DNA of 52,365 nucleotides from Bacteroidales bacterium (GTDB taxonomy: Bacteria > Bacteroidota > Bacteroidia > Bacteroidales > UBA932): NCBI GenBank assembly GCA_017502125.1, contig JAFVVN010000044.1, forward strand, positions 1 to 52,365, written 5' to 3'. Below, piece after piece: positions 44,431-52,223 of this stretch (position 1 is its first letter; the number at the start of each line of letters is the position of its first letter). The position numbers were made by a program, and so were the translations under genes. The notes beneath the pieces were generated by a model. The model saw only the letters and a list, made by a program, of their open reading frames with translations, made no database searches and was not told the origin of the DNA.

Positions 44431-44805
44431 TCAGGATACTGACTTATGTCGTCTGCTGCCGAATATTATGCTCAGGGCAATAGTGCATACTGCGACAGGG
44501 AACATCAGATATTGTTTCCACCGCTCAAGAAACAGTCTAATGCCGGCCACGATTCCATCACTGATCGACTCAGTATCGACAGGATAAAGATAGGCGAGCA
44601 GCATGGCCATAGCCCCCGCCATTATTCCCAGAACCAATGCACAGACCAGTGCAATACGACCGTAGTTCCTCTGCCGGTCCACTTCGACCTTGATACCATC
44701 CACAGCACGCATCTTCTGCTGAACTTCCAGGAGGAATGTCGGATTATCCTTTACCTGAGGCTTATGTTCAAGAAGGAAAGACTCTATATCATTGTTGTTT
44801 TTCAT
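44431..44805 (-). CDS. two-helix membrane protein, putative anti-sigma factor
   Basis: A 124-residue protein with a cytosolic N-terminus of about 48 residues (ESFLLEHKPQVKDNPTFLLEV) and two membrane helices (about 51-74 and 99-115). Its start overlaps the stop of the sigma factor gene by four bases. This arrangement is what membrane anti-sigma factors show, but there is no zinc-binding anti-sigma motif (H-x3-C-x2-C). I infer that it restrains the adjacent sigma factor. Confidence 0.6.
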   Translation of the reverse strand: MKNNNDIESFLLEHKPQVKDNPTFLLEVQQKMRAVDGIKVEVDRQRNYGRIALVCALVLGIMAGAMAMLLAYLYPVDTESISDGIVAGIRLFLERWKQYLMFPVAVCTIALSIIFGSRRHKSVS

Positions 44806-45284
44806 TGCAGCAGGGATTTAAGATGATTACGTCCTGTCGAAAGGTGATATTTTACGGTGCCTTGAGGAATCTGGAGGATGGATGCTATCTCCTTTATGCT
44901 CCGGTCCTCAAAATAGTGAAGGACAATCGCGGCCTTTTCCTTCTCCGACAGCCTGTCCAACGCCTGATACAGCTGCTGGTACCTGAATGCCGCATCAGTC
45001 TCTTCGGAAGCCATGACATTCAATGCTGCCGGGGCATCAGTTCCGACCATTTCCGGCCTGGCCTTCCTATGATTGTCGATATAGCAGTTATATGCTATCC
45101 TGAACAGCCATGTACTGAATTTAGAGAGTCCAAGAAAGGACCCGGAGGCTACGTAGGCCCTTATCAAGGCATCCTGGGCTATGTCATCTGCCTCCTGTGC
45201 ATTTCCACCACACAGCGCGAGCAGAAATCTTCTCAGTGATTCCTGCTCTGCCCTGACAAGGTCTATGAAACGCTCGGGAGACAT
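44802..45284 (-). CDS. ECF-type RNA polymerase sigma factor
   Basis: A 160-residue sigma-70-family protein with only regions 2 and 4. Region 2 spans about residues 10-75 (AQDALIRAYVASGSFLGLSKFSTWLFRIAYNCYID), and region 4 spans about 108-158 (LDRLSEKEKAAIVLHYFEDRSIKEIASILQIPQGTVKYHLSTGR), which contacts the -35 element. It is the middle gene of a three-gene operon with an ECF-type promoter at 45804-45828, so it probably directs its own operon. Confidence 0.92.
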   Translation of the reverse strand: MSPERFIDLVRAEQESLRRFLLALCGGNAQEADDIAQDALIRAYVASGSFLGLSKFSTWLFRIAYNCYIDNHRKARPEMVGTDAPAALNVMASEETDAAFRYQQLYQALDRLSEKEKAAIVLHYFEDRSIKEIASILQIPQGTVKYHLSTGRNHLKSLLQ

Positions 45285-45289
45285 TTCTT

Positions 45290-45748
45290 CTACTTGTTTT
45301 CCAATTCCTTTGCTTCAGCTTCCATCTCCCGGGCGAGCATCTTCCTGCCCACAAAGAACGCGATAAGAAGAGCCACGCCGATTGCAAGGAAGCATCCTCC
45401 GAAAAGACAAGGAATCGTGAAGGAGTCCATCGACATATGAAAGTCTGTCATCATATTTTTGTTCACGAAGCCGATGATGATGAAAGCCGCACCCATCAGG
45501 GTGAATATACATCCTCCGGTAAGTCGCTTGAGAAGTCTCTCCTTGATTGTTCCCGATCCTTTATGTTCCTGCTGCGCCTTGAAGAACTCGGCATCTATTG
45601 TCGCTCCGGACTCTATGGCCCTGAGCATGATTTCCGTCTTGCGGTTTGTCTCATTCTGACGTGTGCGGTTCACAAGCCATACAATCATCACCGGCAGCAC
45701 CACGCAGATTCCGATAGGTACTAAAATAGGTACTAAAGTTTCTACCAT
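45290..45748 (-). CDS. DUF6249-type membrane protein
   Basis: A 152-residue membrane protein. Helices lie at about residues 7-25, 76-95 and 108-130; between them is a charged stretch NRTRQNETNRKTEIMLRAIESGATIDAEFF. This matches the DUF6249 pattern that commonly precedes ECF sigma genes in Bacteroidetes. It leads the sigma operon, ending five bases before the sigma gene, and so may sense an envelope signal; this is inference. Confidence 0.75.
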   Translation of the reverse strand: MVETLVPILVPIGICVVLPVMIVWLVNRTRQNETNRKTEIMLRAIESGATIDAEFFKAQQEHKGSGTIKERLLKRLTGGCIFTLMGAAFIIIGFVNKNMMTDFHMSMDSFTIPCLFGGCFLAIGVALLIAFFVGRKMLAREMEAEAKELENK

Positions 45749-45803
45749 ATTGCTATTATTTTATACGTTACTGTTCCCGCCCTCCTGAGCGTTTTCATTC
45801 ATT

Positions 45804-45828
45804 AGACGGAAGGTGAGCGGAAAAGGTT
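45804..45828 (-). promoter_or_regulatory. ECF-type promoter of the sigma operon
   Basis: On the minus strand: AACC (45825-45828) in CCAACCTTTTCCG, 16 bases, then CGTCT (45804-45808). AAC at -35 and CGTC at -10 with this spacing is the classic ECF sigma promoter form. The DUF6249 start is 55 bases downstream. Confidence 0.7.
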
Positions 45829-45917
45829 GGAAAATTTCAGCATTAATTTACTAATTCGCTGATTACAATGAGTTTGAACGGACGAAGCATATTGCCTGAC
45901 AGCTCTTTTATGTCATC

Positions 45918-46997
45918 TTACCTTACATCAATAACAGCCATGTCTCCATGGGTGCCGATTCGGAAAGGAGGTCCCCAAAGAGAAATGCCGCTTGATACGA
46001 ATATGTGGGAATGAGTCCATTTCCGGTATCCGTGGCTTTGCTCGAAAATACAGTCTGTAAGCCAGTTGAGTGGCCATATCTGACCTCGGTGGGTATGACC
46101 GCTTATCTGTATGTCCACTTCAAGTGAGTCCGTTCCGACAAGGTTGTATGGCTGGTGGTCAATCACAATCATAGGAAGAGCGCTGTCTGCTCCTTCTATC
46201 AGTTCCTCAAGCGGTTTTCTGCTTCGGTTGCTCATATCGTCCCTACCGATGATCTGTAATCCTCCCGGAAGGGTGACGATGCTGTCACGCAACAGGTGGA
46301 CCGGGGTGTGTTCAAGAAAGTCCTCACATGCTTCGATCCCGCTGATATATTCATGGTTCCCGGGCACCATATAAATGCCCCAAGGTGCCTTCAACTCTGA
46401 CAGCACTTCAGCATAAGGTTCCTGAATAAGCGGTCTGACACTGTTGTCTATCAGGTCTCCAGCAATCAGAATGAGGTCAGGATTCTGGGAATTGATCAGT
46501 TTCACGTACCTCTTCAAGGCAGATACGCTTGTACCATATCCCAGATGCACATCGCTGATAGCAGCTATACGGACAGGGGAGGGATTCTGATATTTATCCA
46601 AGCTGATGTCAATGTGCTCGACACGCGGATTTCTATAATTAATATATCCTCCGCAAAGAATGCACAGGGTCAGCGGCAGGGCAAACAGCAGAGAATGCTT
46701 CATCGCCGGCACAAAGATTCCGGCCACGTCAAAAACAGCAAGAAGCAGCACAACATACAGCAGAAAGGCCATCCACACAGCTCCGATATGGTACATCGAT
46801 TTCAGCAGCAGAGCCGGAATCCGTGCATCCCGAAACCCGATGGCAGCAAACAGAGAAAATGCAGCCAGCCAGAACAGTACGGTGACAATCACCTTGCCCC
46901 ATACAGGCACACTGCCCATAGCCTGCCACACTCTCATGAACAGATATCCGTTACCGGCAAGATAAACCACCGGAAGCATCATGAACGCAATCTTCAT
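45918..46997 (-). CDS. membrane-anchored metallophosphoesterase
   Basis: A 359-residue protein with about four N-terminal membrane helices (residues 1-115) and a cytosolic or periplasmic calcineurin-like phosphoesterase domain. Its metal motifs are in order: AISDVHLGYG (~150), AGDLIDN (~183), VPGNHEYISG (~215), and ISGHTHRGQIWP (~305). Such YkuE/YaeI-like enzymes hydrolyse phosphodiesters, perhaps of UDP-2,3-diacylglucosamine-like lipids; the substrate here is not shown. A TATATTTG box on the minus strand at 47072-47079 is a plausible -7 element. Confidence 0.9.
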   Translation of the reverse strand: MKIAFMMLPVVYLAGNGYLFMRVWQAMGSVPVWGKVIVTVLFWLAAFSLFAAIGFRDARIPALLLKSMYHIGAVWMAFLLYVVLLLAVFDVAGIFVPAMKHSLLFALPLTLCILCGGYINYRNPRVEHIDISLDKYQNPSPVRIAAISDVHLGYGTSVSALKRYVKLINSQNPDLILIAGDLIDNSVRPLIQEPYAEVLSELKAPWGIYMVPGNHEYISGIEACEDFLEHTPVHLLRDSIVTLPGGLQIIGRDDMSNRSRKPLEELIEGADSALPMIVIDHQPYNLVGTDSLEVDIQISGHTHRGQIWPLNWLTDCIFEQSHGYRKWTHSHIFVSSGISLWGPPFRIGTHGDMAVIDVR

Positions 46998-47153
46998 AAT
47001 ATTTAAATTCTCAAAATGTTACCATCTGCCAGCAAAGGAAAGGTGGAGGGGAAGCCATATTTACATCTTCGCAAATATACAGATTTTAGGCTTATGCCTG
47101 ACTGAAAACCGTTCTTATCACCTGAAAGGTCCCGACATTTATGGGAATTTTCA

Positions 47154-47161
47154 TAATTTTG
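47154..47161 (+). promoter_or_regulatory. -7 box of the EIIC-like gene
   Basis: TAATTTTG lies 22 bases before the ATG at 47184; no -33 TTG seen. Confidence 0.4.
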
Positions 47162-47183
47162 TCGTCTCAAATAATTATATAGG

Positions 47184-48191
47184 ATGAAAAAGAAGATAGG
47201 AAGCTTATTCAAGATATATATAGTCGATGCCCTGAGCTTCATGGCCATGGGACTCTTCTGCTCACTCATACTTGGTCTGATCATCAAGCAGATAGCACTG
47301 ATTCCAGGCCTTGGCTTTCTCATGGATATTGCGGCGGTGCTGCAGTCTGCGCCTGTCGTTGGCGGATCCATCGGTCTTGCCATAGCACTTGGCCTTAAAC
47401 GTGCTCCGCTGGTTACGATATCAGCAGTGGCTGTCGGTGCCTTAGGGTATCAGTTCGGAGGACCTATAGGGGCATACCTTGCATCCATCGTCGGGGTAGA
47501 GGCGGGGTCTCTTGTATCCAAACGAACTCCCGTAGACATAATAGTCACCCCTCTTACTGCAGTCGTGGCAGGAGGCCTGTTCGCTGCATATTGCTGTGCA
47601 CCGATAAACGAGTGGGTGATGTCACTTGGAGAAATCATCAACCGGGCAACCATGCTCAATCCTTTCATAATGGGAATAATCGTCTCGGTTTCAGTCGGAT
47701 GTATCCTCACTCTTCCCATCAGTTCCGCCGCACTCTGCATCTCCATAGGCATCGGCGGACTGGCTGCAGGAGCTGCAACAGCAGGATGCTGTGCACAGAT
47801 GATCGGCTTTGCTGTAATAAGCTACAAGGACAATGGAGTAGGGGGGCTGATCTCACAAGGGCTCGGCACATCCATGCTTCAGGTCGGCAATATTGCCCGT
47901 AAACCGATAATATGGCTGGCTCCGACCCTCACGTCAGCGATTCTTGGACCTGTTTCAACAGTCTGGCTGAAAATGACTAACAATGCTGCCGGAGCTGGTA
48001 TGGGAACTGCAGGTCTGGTGGGACCTCTCGGATGCTGGGACACAATGTCGGCCACCACAGACCATGGGATCCTGATCGCAGAAATCATAGGGCTCTACTT
48101 CATCGCACCAGCAGTCCTCAGCCTTTTCTTCCACTTCATAATGAAGAGACTCGGCTGGGTAAGGGACGGGGATATGAAGCTGCAAGCCTAG
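47184..48191 (+). CDS. PTS EIIC-like membrane protein
   Basis: A 335-residue protein with about nine hydrophobic segments and many Gly/Ala, fitting the EIIC-like membrane family PF13303 (FMAMGLFCSLILGLIIKQI near the start, and GNIARKPIIWLAPTLTSAILGP near residue 235). No EIIA, EIIB, HPr or enzyme I is encoded in the window, and Bacteroidales usually lack a full sugar PTS, so it may act as a transporter of another kind. It ends in a 4-base overlap with the converging polysaccharide deacetylase gene. Confidence 0.8.
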   Translation: MKKKIGSLFKIYIVDALSFMAMGLFCSLILGLIIKQIALIPGLGFLMDIAAVLQSAPVVGGSIGLAIALGLKRAPLVTISAVAVGALGYQFGGPIGAYLASIVGVEAGSLVSKRTPVDIIVTPLTAVVAGGLFAAYCCAPINEWVMSLGEIINRATMLNPFIMGIIVSVSVGCILTLPISSAALCISIGIGGLAAGAATAGCCAQMIGFAVISYKDNGVGGLISQGLGTSMLQVGNIARKPIIWLAPTLTSAILGPVSTVWLKMTNNAAGAGMGTAGLVGPLGCWDTMSATTDHGILIAEIIGLYFIAPAVLSLFFHFIMKRLGWVRDGDMKLQA

Positions 48192-48868
48192 TACCCAAGT
48201 ACATTCGTGTAAATATATCCGCTGTTTGCTTCAGGAGATACACCTTTTCTTCTGAAAAGTTCCGAGACTGTAACAAGGGAGTAACCGCGGTTCTTCAGTT
48301 CGGGAATCATGAGTTTCAGAGCTTCCACAGTGTTGACATTACCTTCAAAGTCGTGAAGAAGAATGATGTCACCATCCTTGACCTGAGCCATGATGTCGTC
48401 GAATCTCATCTGTGCGGAACGCTCAGCTTCCCAGTCCTGACATCCTACACCGCAGATGAATGTATGTCCGACAGCCGCATGCATTGAAGGATTATGATCT
48501 ATATATGGAGGGCGGAAAAGGGTAGGGCGGATACCGGTATATTTCTCAACCAGATCATCTGTACGCCTGATTTCTTCCACGAAATCCTCTATGGGAAGCT
48601 GTGTCATGAATGAGTGGGTGTATGAGTGGTTCTGAATCTCACACCCCATATCAACTGCCCTGTTCATAAGTACTGCCGTGGAATCATTTATATTCTGCCC
48701 GATCACAAAAAAAGACGCAGGAACATTATGTTCTTTGAGGATATCCAGAATCTCAGAGGTAATTTTACTATCTGGTCCGTCATCAAAACTTAAAGCGACA
48801 TATTGAGAGGGAGAAGCTGCACATGAAACAAGCAGTATCGACATGAGAGGTAAAATAATTCTACGCAT
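48188..48868 (-). CDS. polysaccharide deacetylase lipoprotein
   Basis: A 226-residue lipoprotein (MRRIILPLMSILLVSC, lipobox Cys16) with a NodB-type carbohydrate esterase 4 domain: ALSFDDGPDSK near residue 27 with the catalytic Asp and a metal-binding Asp, HSYTHS near residue 82 with the two metal His residues, FRPPYIDHNP near 118, and ILLHDFEGN near 177. It removes acetyl groups from peptidoglycan or another polysaccharide in the envelope. The 3' end overlaps the converging EIIC-like gene by four bases. Confidence 0.93.
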   Translation of the reverse strand: MRRIILPLMSILLVSCAASPSQYVALSFDDGPDSKITSEILDILKEHNVPASFFVIGQNINDSTAVLMNRAVDMGCEIQNHSYTHSFMTQLPIEDFVEEIRRTDDLVEKYTGIRPTLFRPPYIDHNPSMHAAVGHTFICGVGCQDWEAERSAQMRFDDIMAQVKDGDIILLHDFEGNVNTVEALKLMIPELKNRGYSLVTVSELFRRKGVSPEANSGYIYTNVLGY

Positions 48869-48992
48869 CTTTAATTATATTTAGCATTCAAAGATAATGA
48901 TTGTCAACTGAATCTGCAACCTACAACTCATTTTTGCTGAAAAACTCTTCACTTGAATTTTCATCATATTTTCATTTTCAAAGTAATATTCA

Positions 48993-49000
48993 TACTTTTG
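48993..49000 (+). promoter_or_regulatory. -7 box of gpx-ohrR
   Basis: TACTTTTG matches TAnnTTTG; the probable OhrR operator begins six bases after it. Confidence 0.5.
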
Positions 49001-49005
49001 TGGCA

Positions 49006-49021
49006 CACAATTCGATTGTAT
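49006..49021 (+). promoter_or_regulatory. probable OhrR operator
   Basis: CACAATTCGATTGTAT holds the inverted repeat ACAAT-TCG-ATTGT. From memory, the Bacillus subtilis OhrR operator unit is TACAATTAAATTGTAT, which differs at only three of 16 bases. It lies at the expected transcription start, right for repression, and the operon encodes an OhrR-type protein. Confidence 0.65.
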
Positions 49022-49041
49022 AAAATCAAAAAACGGATTTT

Positions 49042-49515
49042 ATGAATATATATGACTTCAAGGTACGTAACGCCAAGGGCGTGGAGGTGCCGATGACAGA
49101 GTATCAGGGAAAAGTTCTTTTGATTGTAAACACAGCTACAGGATGCGGATTTACACCTCAATACGAGGGTTTGCAGAAACTGTACGATAAATACAAGGAC
49201 AAAGGGCTGGAGATTCTGGACTTCCCATGCAACCAGTTCGGACATCAGGCTCCTGGCACTGAGGAGGAGATACAGGAGTTCTGTACACTGAAATACAAGA
49301 CAACTTTCCCTCTGTTTGCAAAGATTGATGTGAACGGAAAGGACGCAGCCCCTTTGTTCACGTTTCTCAAGAATCAGAAAGGGGGATTCCTCGGAGATGA
49401 TATCAAGTGGAATTTCACAAAGTTTCTTGTTACGCGCGACGGTAAGGTGATCGAGCGTTATGCTCCTGTCACAAAACCGGAAAAAATAGAAAACGACATA
49501 CTGAAACTACTATGA
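49042..49515 (+). CDS. glutathione peroxidase-family thiol peroxidase
   Basis: A 157-residue GPx-fold protein with Cys instead of selenocysteine: Cys35 in NTATGCGFTPQYEGL, the Gln and Trp partners in FPCNQFGHQAPG near residue 70 and KWNFTKFLV near residue 127. The conserved Cys in FPCNQFG may be the resolving residue used with thioredoxin. It reduces hydrogen or organic peroxides. It overlaps the MarR-family gene by four bases and follows a probable OhrR operator, which points to a role against organic peroxides. Confidence 0.93.
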   Translation: MNIYDFKVRNAKGVEVPMTEYQGKVLLIVNTATGCGFTPQYEGLQKLYDKYKDKGLEILDFPCNQFGHQAPGTEEEIQEFCTLKYKTTFPLFAKIDVNGKDAAPLFTFLKNQKGGFLGDDIKWNFTKFLVTRDGKVIERYAPVTKPEKIENDILKLL

Positions 49516-49934
49516 ATGAGATGCTGAAACTGGGTAACCAGCTGTGCTTTCCGCTCTATGCATGCGCTAAGGAGGTTGTCAGAAGATATACACCTCTGCT
49601 CGAACCACATGGACTCACTTATACACAATATATAGCGATGATGGTGATGTGGGAGCATAAGTCCATCAGTGTCAAGGATATGGGAAAATTGCTTTTCCTT
49701 GATTCCGGCACACTTACGCCCATGCTCAAGAAGATGGAAAAGGCTGGATGGATCAACCGGCAGAGATCAAAAGAAGACGAACGCAAAGTGATTCTGACGA
49801 TTACTGAAAGGGGAGAGCAACTACAGGAGGAAGTAGCCGAAATACCCGTTAAGATGGCAGGTTGCGTGACTTTGGAAAATGAAGAATCGATTCAGCTGTA
49901 TACGCTCCTGCACAAAATGATGAAGACTTTCTAA
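49512..49934 (+). CDS. ohrR: OhrR-like MarR-family peroxide sensor
   Basis: A 140-residue winged-helix repressor. The N-terminus LGNQLCFPLYA is that of OhrR, with the peroxide-sensing Cys12 and the partner tyrosines Tyr16, Tyr26 and Tyr37 at the spacing of Bacillus OhrR (Cys15, Tyr19, Tyr29, Tyr40). The DNA-binding part includes DSGTLTPMLKKMEKAGWINRQRSKEDERKVILTITERGEQL. Oxidation of the Cys releases DNA. In most bacteria OhrR controls ohr; here it is coupled to a glutathione-peroxidase-family gene. The likely operator is at 49006-49021, so the operon should be autoregulated. Confidence 0.85.
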   Translation: MNEMLKLGNQLCFPLYACAKEVVRRYTPLLEPHGLTYTQYIAMMVMWEHKSISVKDMGKLLFLDSGTLTPMLKKMEKAGWINRQRSKEDERKVILTITERGEQLQEEVAEIPVKMAGCVTLENEESIQLYTLLHKMMKTF

Positions 49935-49937
49935 TAA

Positions 49938-50339
49938 ATGAAGAGGAAACACTTATATTTTGTCGCTGCAGTCATCTGGGGAATCCCCGGAATAACAATT
50001 ACTCTCAAAGGTATCAGTGCATATCGAATGCAGCCATCAGAAAATATCTGGTGGCTGCTGCTGATTACCATTTGTGTCTTGTCAGGTTTCTTCCTGATGT
50101 TCCGCAAGATAGTGAACAGATACTGCAGGAGGATAGCCTCATTACCTGAAAATGTGAAAATCTGGCAGACATTCCCGACTCGTGGATGGGTTCTCCTTAT
50201 TTTCATGATGGGCCTTGGAATCGCTCTCAAGCATATTCCAGGAATCCCTTCATCATTCACAGCATCATTCTATACCGGACTCGGACCTATGCTGGTGTTC
50301 TCCTCCTTAAGATTTATGGCTGAGATGAAATGCGGGTAG
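49938..50339 (+). CDS. small membrane protein of the gpx-ohrR operon
   Basis: A 133-residue protein with about four hydrophobic helices (roughly residues 8-25, 38-55, 83-100, 108-125) and no recognisable domain. It starts three bases after ohrR and so belongs to the peroxide operon; no role can be assigned. Confidence 0.65.
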   Translation: MKRKHLYFVAAVIWGIPGITITLKGISAYRMQPSENIWWLLLITICVLSGFFLMFRKIVNRYCRRIASLPENVKIWQTFPTRGWVLLIFMMGLGIALKHIPGIPSSFTASFYTGLGPMLVFSSLRFMAEMKCG

Positions 50340-50376
50340 GATAGTTTTGCGAATAGTCAGATTTACCCGAGGTCAA

Positions 50377-51264
50377 CTATAAGCAAGTACTTTTCACGAG
50401 ACAGGCACTGGCGAAAAGAAGTGCGAAAATCATCAGGTTCATTGCTGTTCTGCCCAGAAGCGGGTTTATTGCTGATCCAGCCGATTGCCTGAGGTCGTGC
50501 CAGGTCTTGATATGTAGAACCAGGTAAATCAAGGGAATAGCCAAAGCCCAAACAGGCATGCCAAGCCAGATAGGAATCATGACAAGCATTCCGATAAAGC
50601 CGGACAGCAGGTACGCTATGCTCATGACCTTTTGGCCGAAAATCACTACTGTTGTGCGTTTGCCGACTGCAGCATCGTCTTCCATATCCCTATAGTTGTT
50701 GACCACGAGTACATTGGCGGCGAGAAGACCAATAGCTAAAGAAGTCTCTAAAACAGGACTTGCAGAGTCCCAGGATGATGTCTGAAGATACCAGGTCAGT
50801 ACGACCGGCACGATGCCGAAGAAGATAATCACGGCGACATCTCCCAATCCATGGTGTGACAGAGGATATGGCCCTGCGCTGTATGCTAATGCGAAGCACA
50901 TGATCAGGATGCCGGCGATGATGAGCCACCAGGGACCGTAAATCAGCATTGCACATCCTACGGCAGCAGCGATTCCTAATGTTATGAATGTCGCTGCTTT
51001 CATGGCCTTTGGAGAGATCTCACCTTCCGTTACTCCTCTGCGGAATCCGGCACGTCCTTTCTTGTCTATCCCGTTCTTGAAATCATAATACTCGTTGCCG
51101 AAATTGGCTGCTATCTGCGCAAGGATTGCGAATGCGAGACACAGCAGAGCAGGAATTGCCTTGAAGGAGCCGGTCAGAATTGCGCACCCTGTCCCGGCAA
51201 TCACTCCTGCAACGCTTACATGAAGTGTCCTGAGCCTCATGGCTTCTATCCAGTGCCTTATCAT
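50377..51264 (-). CDS. menA: 1,4-dihydroxy-2-naphthoate polyprenyltransferase
   Basis: A 295-residue UbiA-family membrane enzyme with about eight or nine helices. The first Asp-rich site is NFGNEYYDFKNGID near residues 51-64, and the second is VVNNYRDMEDDAAVGKRTT near 186-204, typical of MenA. It attaches the polyprenyl tail to 1,4-dihydroxy-2-naphthoate in menaquinone synthesis. Its start overlaps the stop of menG by four bases. Confidence 0.93.
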   Translation of the reverse strand: MIRHWIEAMRLRTLHVSVAGVIAGTGCAILTGSFKAIPALLCLAFAILAQIAANFGNEYYDFKNGIDKKGRAGFRRGVTEGEISPKAMKAATFITLGIAAAVGCAMLIYGPWWLIIAGILIMCFALAYSAGPYPLSHHGLGDVAVIIFFGIVPVVLTWYLQTSSWDSASPVLETSLAIGLLAANVLVVNNYRDMEDDAAVGKRTTVVIFGQKVMSIAYLLSGFIGMLVMIPIWLGMPVWALAIPLIYLVLHIKTWHDLRQSAGSAINPLLGRTAMNLMIFALLFASACLVKSTCL

Positions 51265-51965
51265 ATCGTTGCCTTTTTGCCTACATACATACGGCAGATG
51301 CCGAAAGTCATCGGTGTATGTTCGACTACGGCAAAGCCTGCTGACTTCATCATTCCGATGAACTTGTCCGGTGAAGGAAAACGCAGGACTGATGCAGGAA
51401 GGTATTCATATGCACTGCGGTTTCCTGATACGAGGCCTCCTATTGCAGGAAGAATCTTCAGGAAATACAGTTTATAGCACCAGCGGATGAAGGCGTTGGA
51501 AGGTACCGACAGTTCCAGGATCACAAGTTTACCACCCGGAACCAGCACCCTGAACATCTCGCTGAGCCCGATCTCAAGATGTTCGAAATTGCGCACACCG
51601 AATCCTACGGATATGCGATCGAACGTGCCATCCGGGTAGGGAAGCGCCTCACAATCTGCTACCGACAATTCTGCAGACACAGCGGTTTTCATTATCTTCT
51701 CCCTGCCTATGGCCATCATTCCTTCGGATATATCAACTCCCGTCACTTTGCTTCCCGGAGCGACCTTCTGAGCGATTTCAATCGTAAAGTCTGCCGTCCC
51801 GCAAGCTACATCAAGCACTTTCATCGGTTTGTCTGTGTCGGCAATCTCACGGACAGCCTTCTTTCTCCAGCCCTTGTCGATATTGAGGGAAAGGATATGA
51901 TTCAACTTGTCATAGTCAGGGGCAATGTTGTCAAACAATTTTCTGATTCCTTCTTTCTTTGCCAT
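51261..51965 (-). CDS. menG: demethylmenaquinone methyltransferase (UbiE/MenG)
   Basis: A 234-residue class I methyltransferase. Seen: FDNIAPDYDKLNHILSLNIDKGWRKKAV near residue 11 and the SAM motif VLDVACGTADFTIEIA near residue 50, then ISVGFGVRNFEHLEIGLSEMFRVLVPGGKLVILELS near 118-155, the UbiE family signature. It methylates demethylmenaquinone as the last step of menaquinone synthesis and is paired with menA through a 4-base overlap. A TATATTTG box (minus strand, 52087-52094) lies 122 bases upstream. Confidence 0.95.
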   Translation of the reverse strand: MAKKEGIRKLFDNIAPDYDKLNHILSLNIDKGWRKKAVREIADTDKPMKVLDVACGTADFTIEIAQKVAPGSKVTGVDISEGMMAIGREKIMKTAVSAELSVADCEALPYPDGTFDRISVGFGVRNFEHLEIGLSEMFRVLVPGGKLVILELSVPSNAFIRWCYKLYFLKILPAIGGLVSGNRSAYEYLPASVLRFPSPDKFIGMMKSAGFAVVEHTPMTFGICRMYVGKKATI

Positions 51966-52086
51966 ATTTATTTCTGTTTTCTTCTGATAAAAGATATGTA
52001 TGTCAGCAGGATTACATTCATCGATGTAAAGTTAAAATTATGTAGTAAGAAATCAAAGCAATCTCGGCTTCAATCATTTGTATCCG

Positions 52087-52094
52087 CAAATATA
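52087..52094 (-). promoter_or_regulatory. -7 box for menG-menA
   Basis: TATATTTG followed by C on the minus strand; -33 box not clear. Confidence 0.45.
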
Positions 52095-52129
52095 GATTCC
52101 TGTGAGTGCTTGTTACTTTAATGTAGAAG

Positions 52130-52165
52130 GAGTTGCAGAGAAACGGATGTTCCAATCTGCAACTC
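52130..52165 (-). terminator. hairpin, possible terminator of the partial gene
   Basis: A 10-bp stem GAGTTGCAGA (52130-52139) with TCTGCAACTC (52156-52165), loop of 16 bases. On the minus strand, the tail CTTCTACATT is only partly T-rich, so the terminator call is moderate. Confidence 0.5.
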
Positions 52166-52223
52166 TTGTCTTTATAACTTATTGAGAGATAAATCCGAAT
52201 TTAACGGTCAAGAATAAGATACA

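Larger units (their letters stand above)
51966..52223. other. 258-base intergenic region upstream of menG
   Basis: Holds the minus-strand TATATTTG box at 52087-52094 and an inverted repeat at 52130-52165. No coding potential beyond short shadow frames. Confidence 0.45.

Noticed and set aside
47087-47098. AGGCTTATGCCT palindrome upstream of the metallophosphoesterase
   Set aside because: Only four-base arms with a short centre in A/T-rich DNA; too weak to call an operator.
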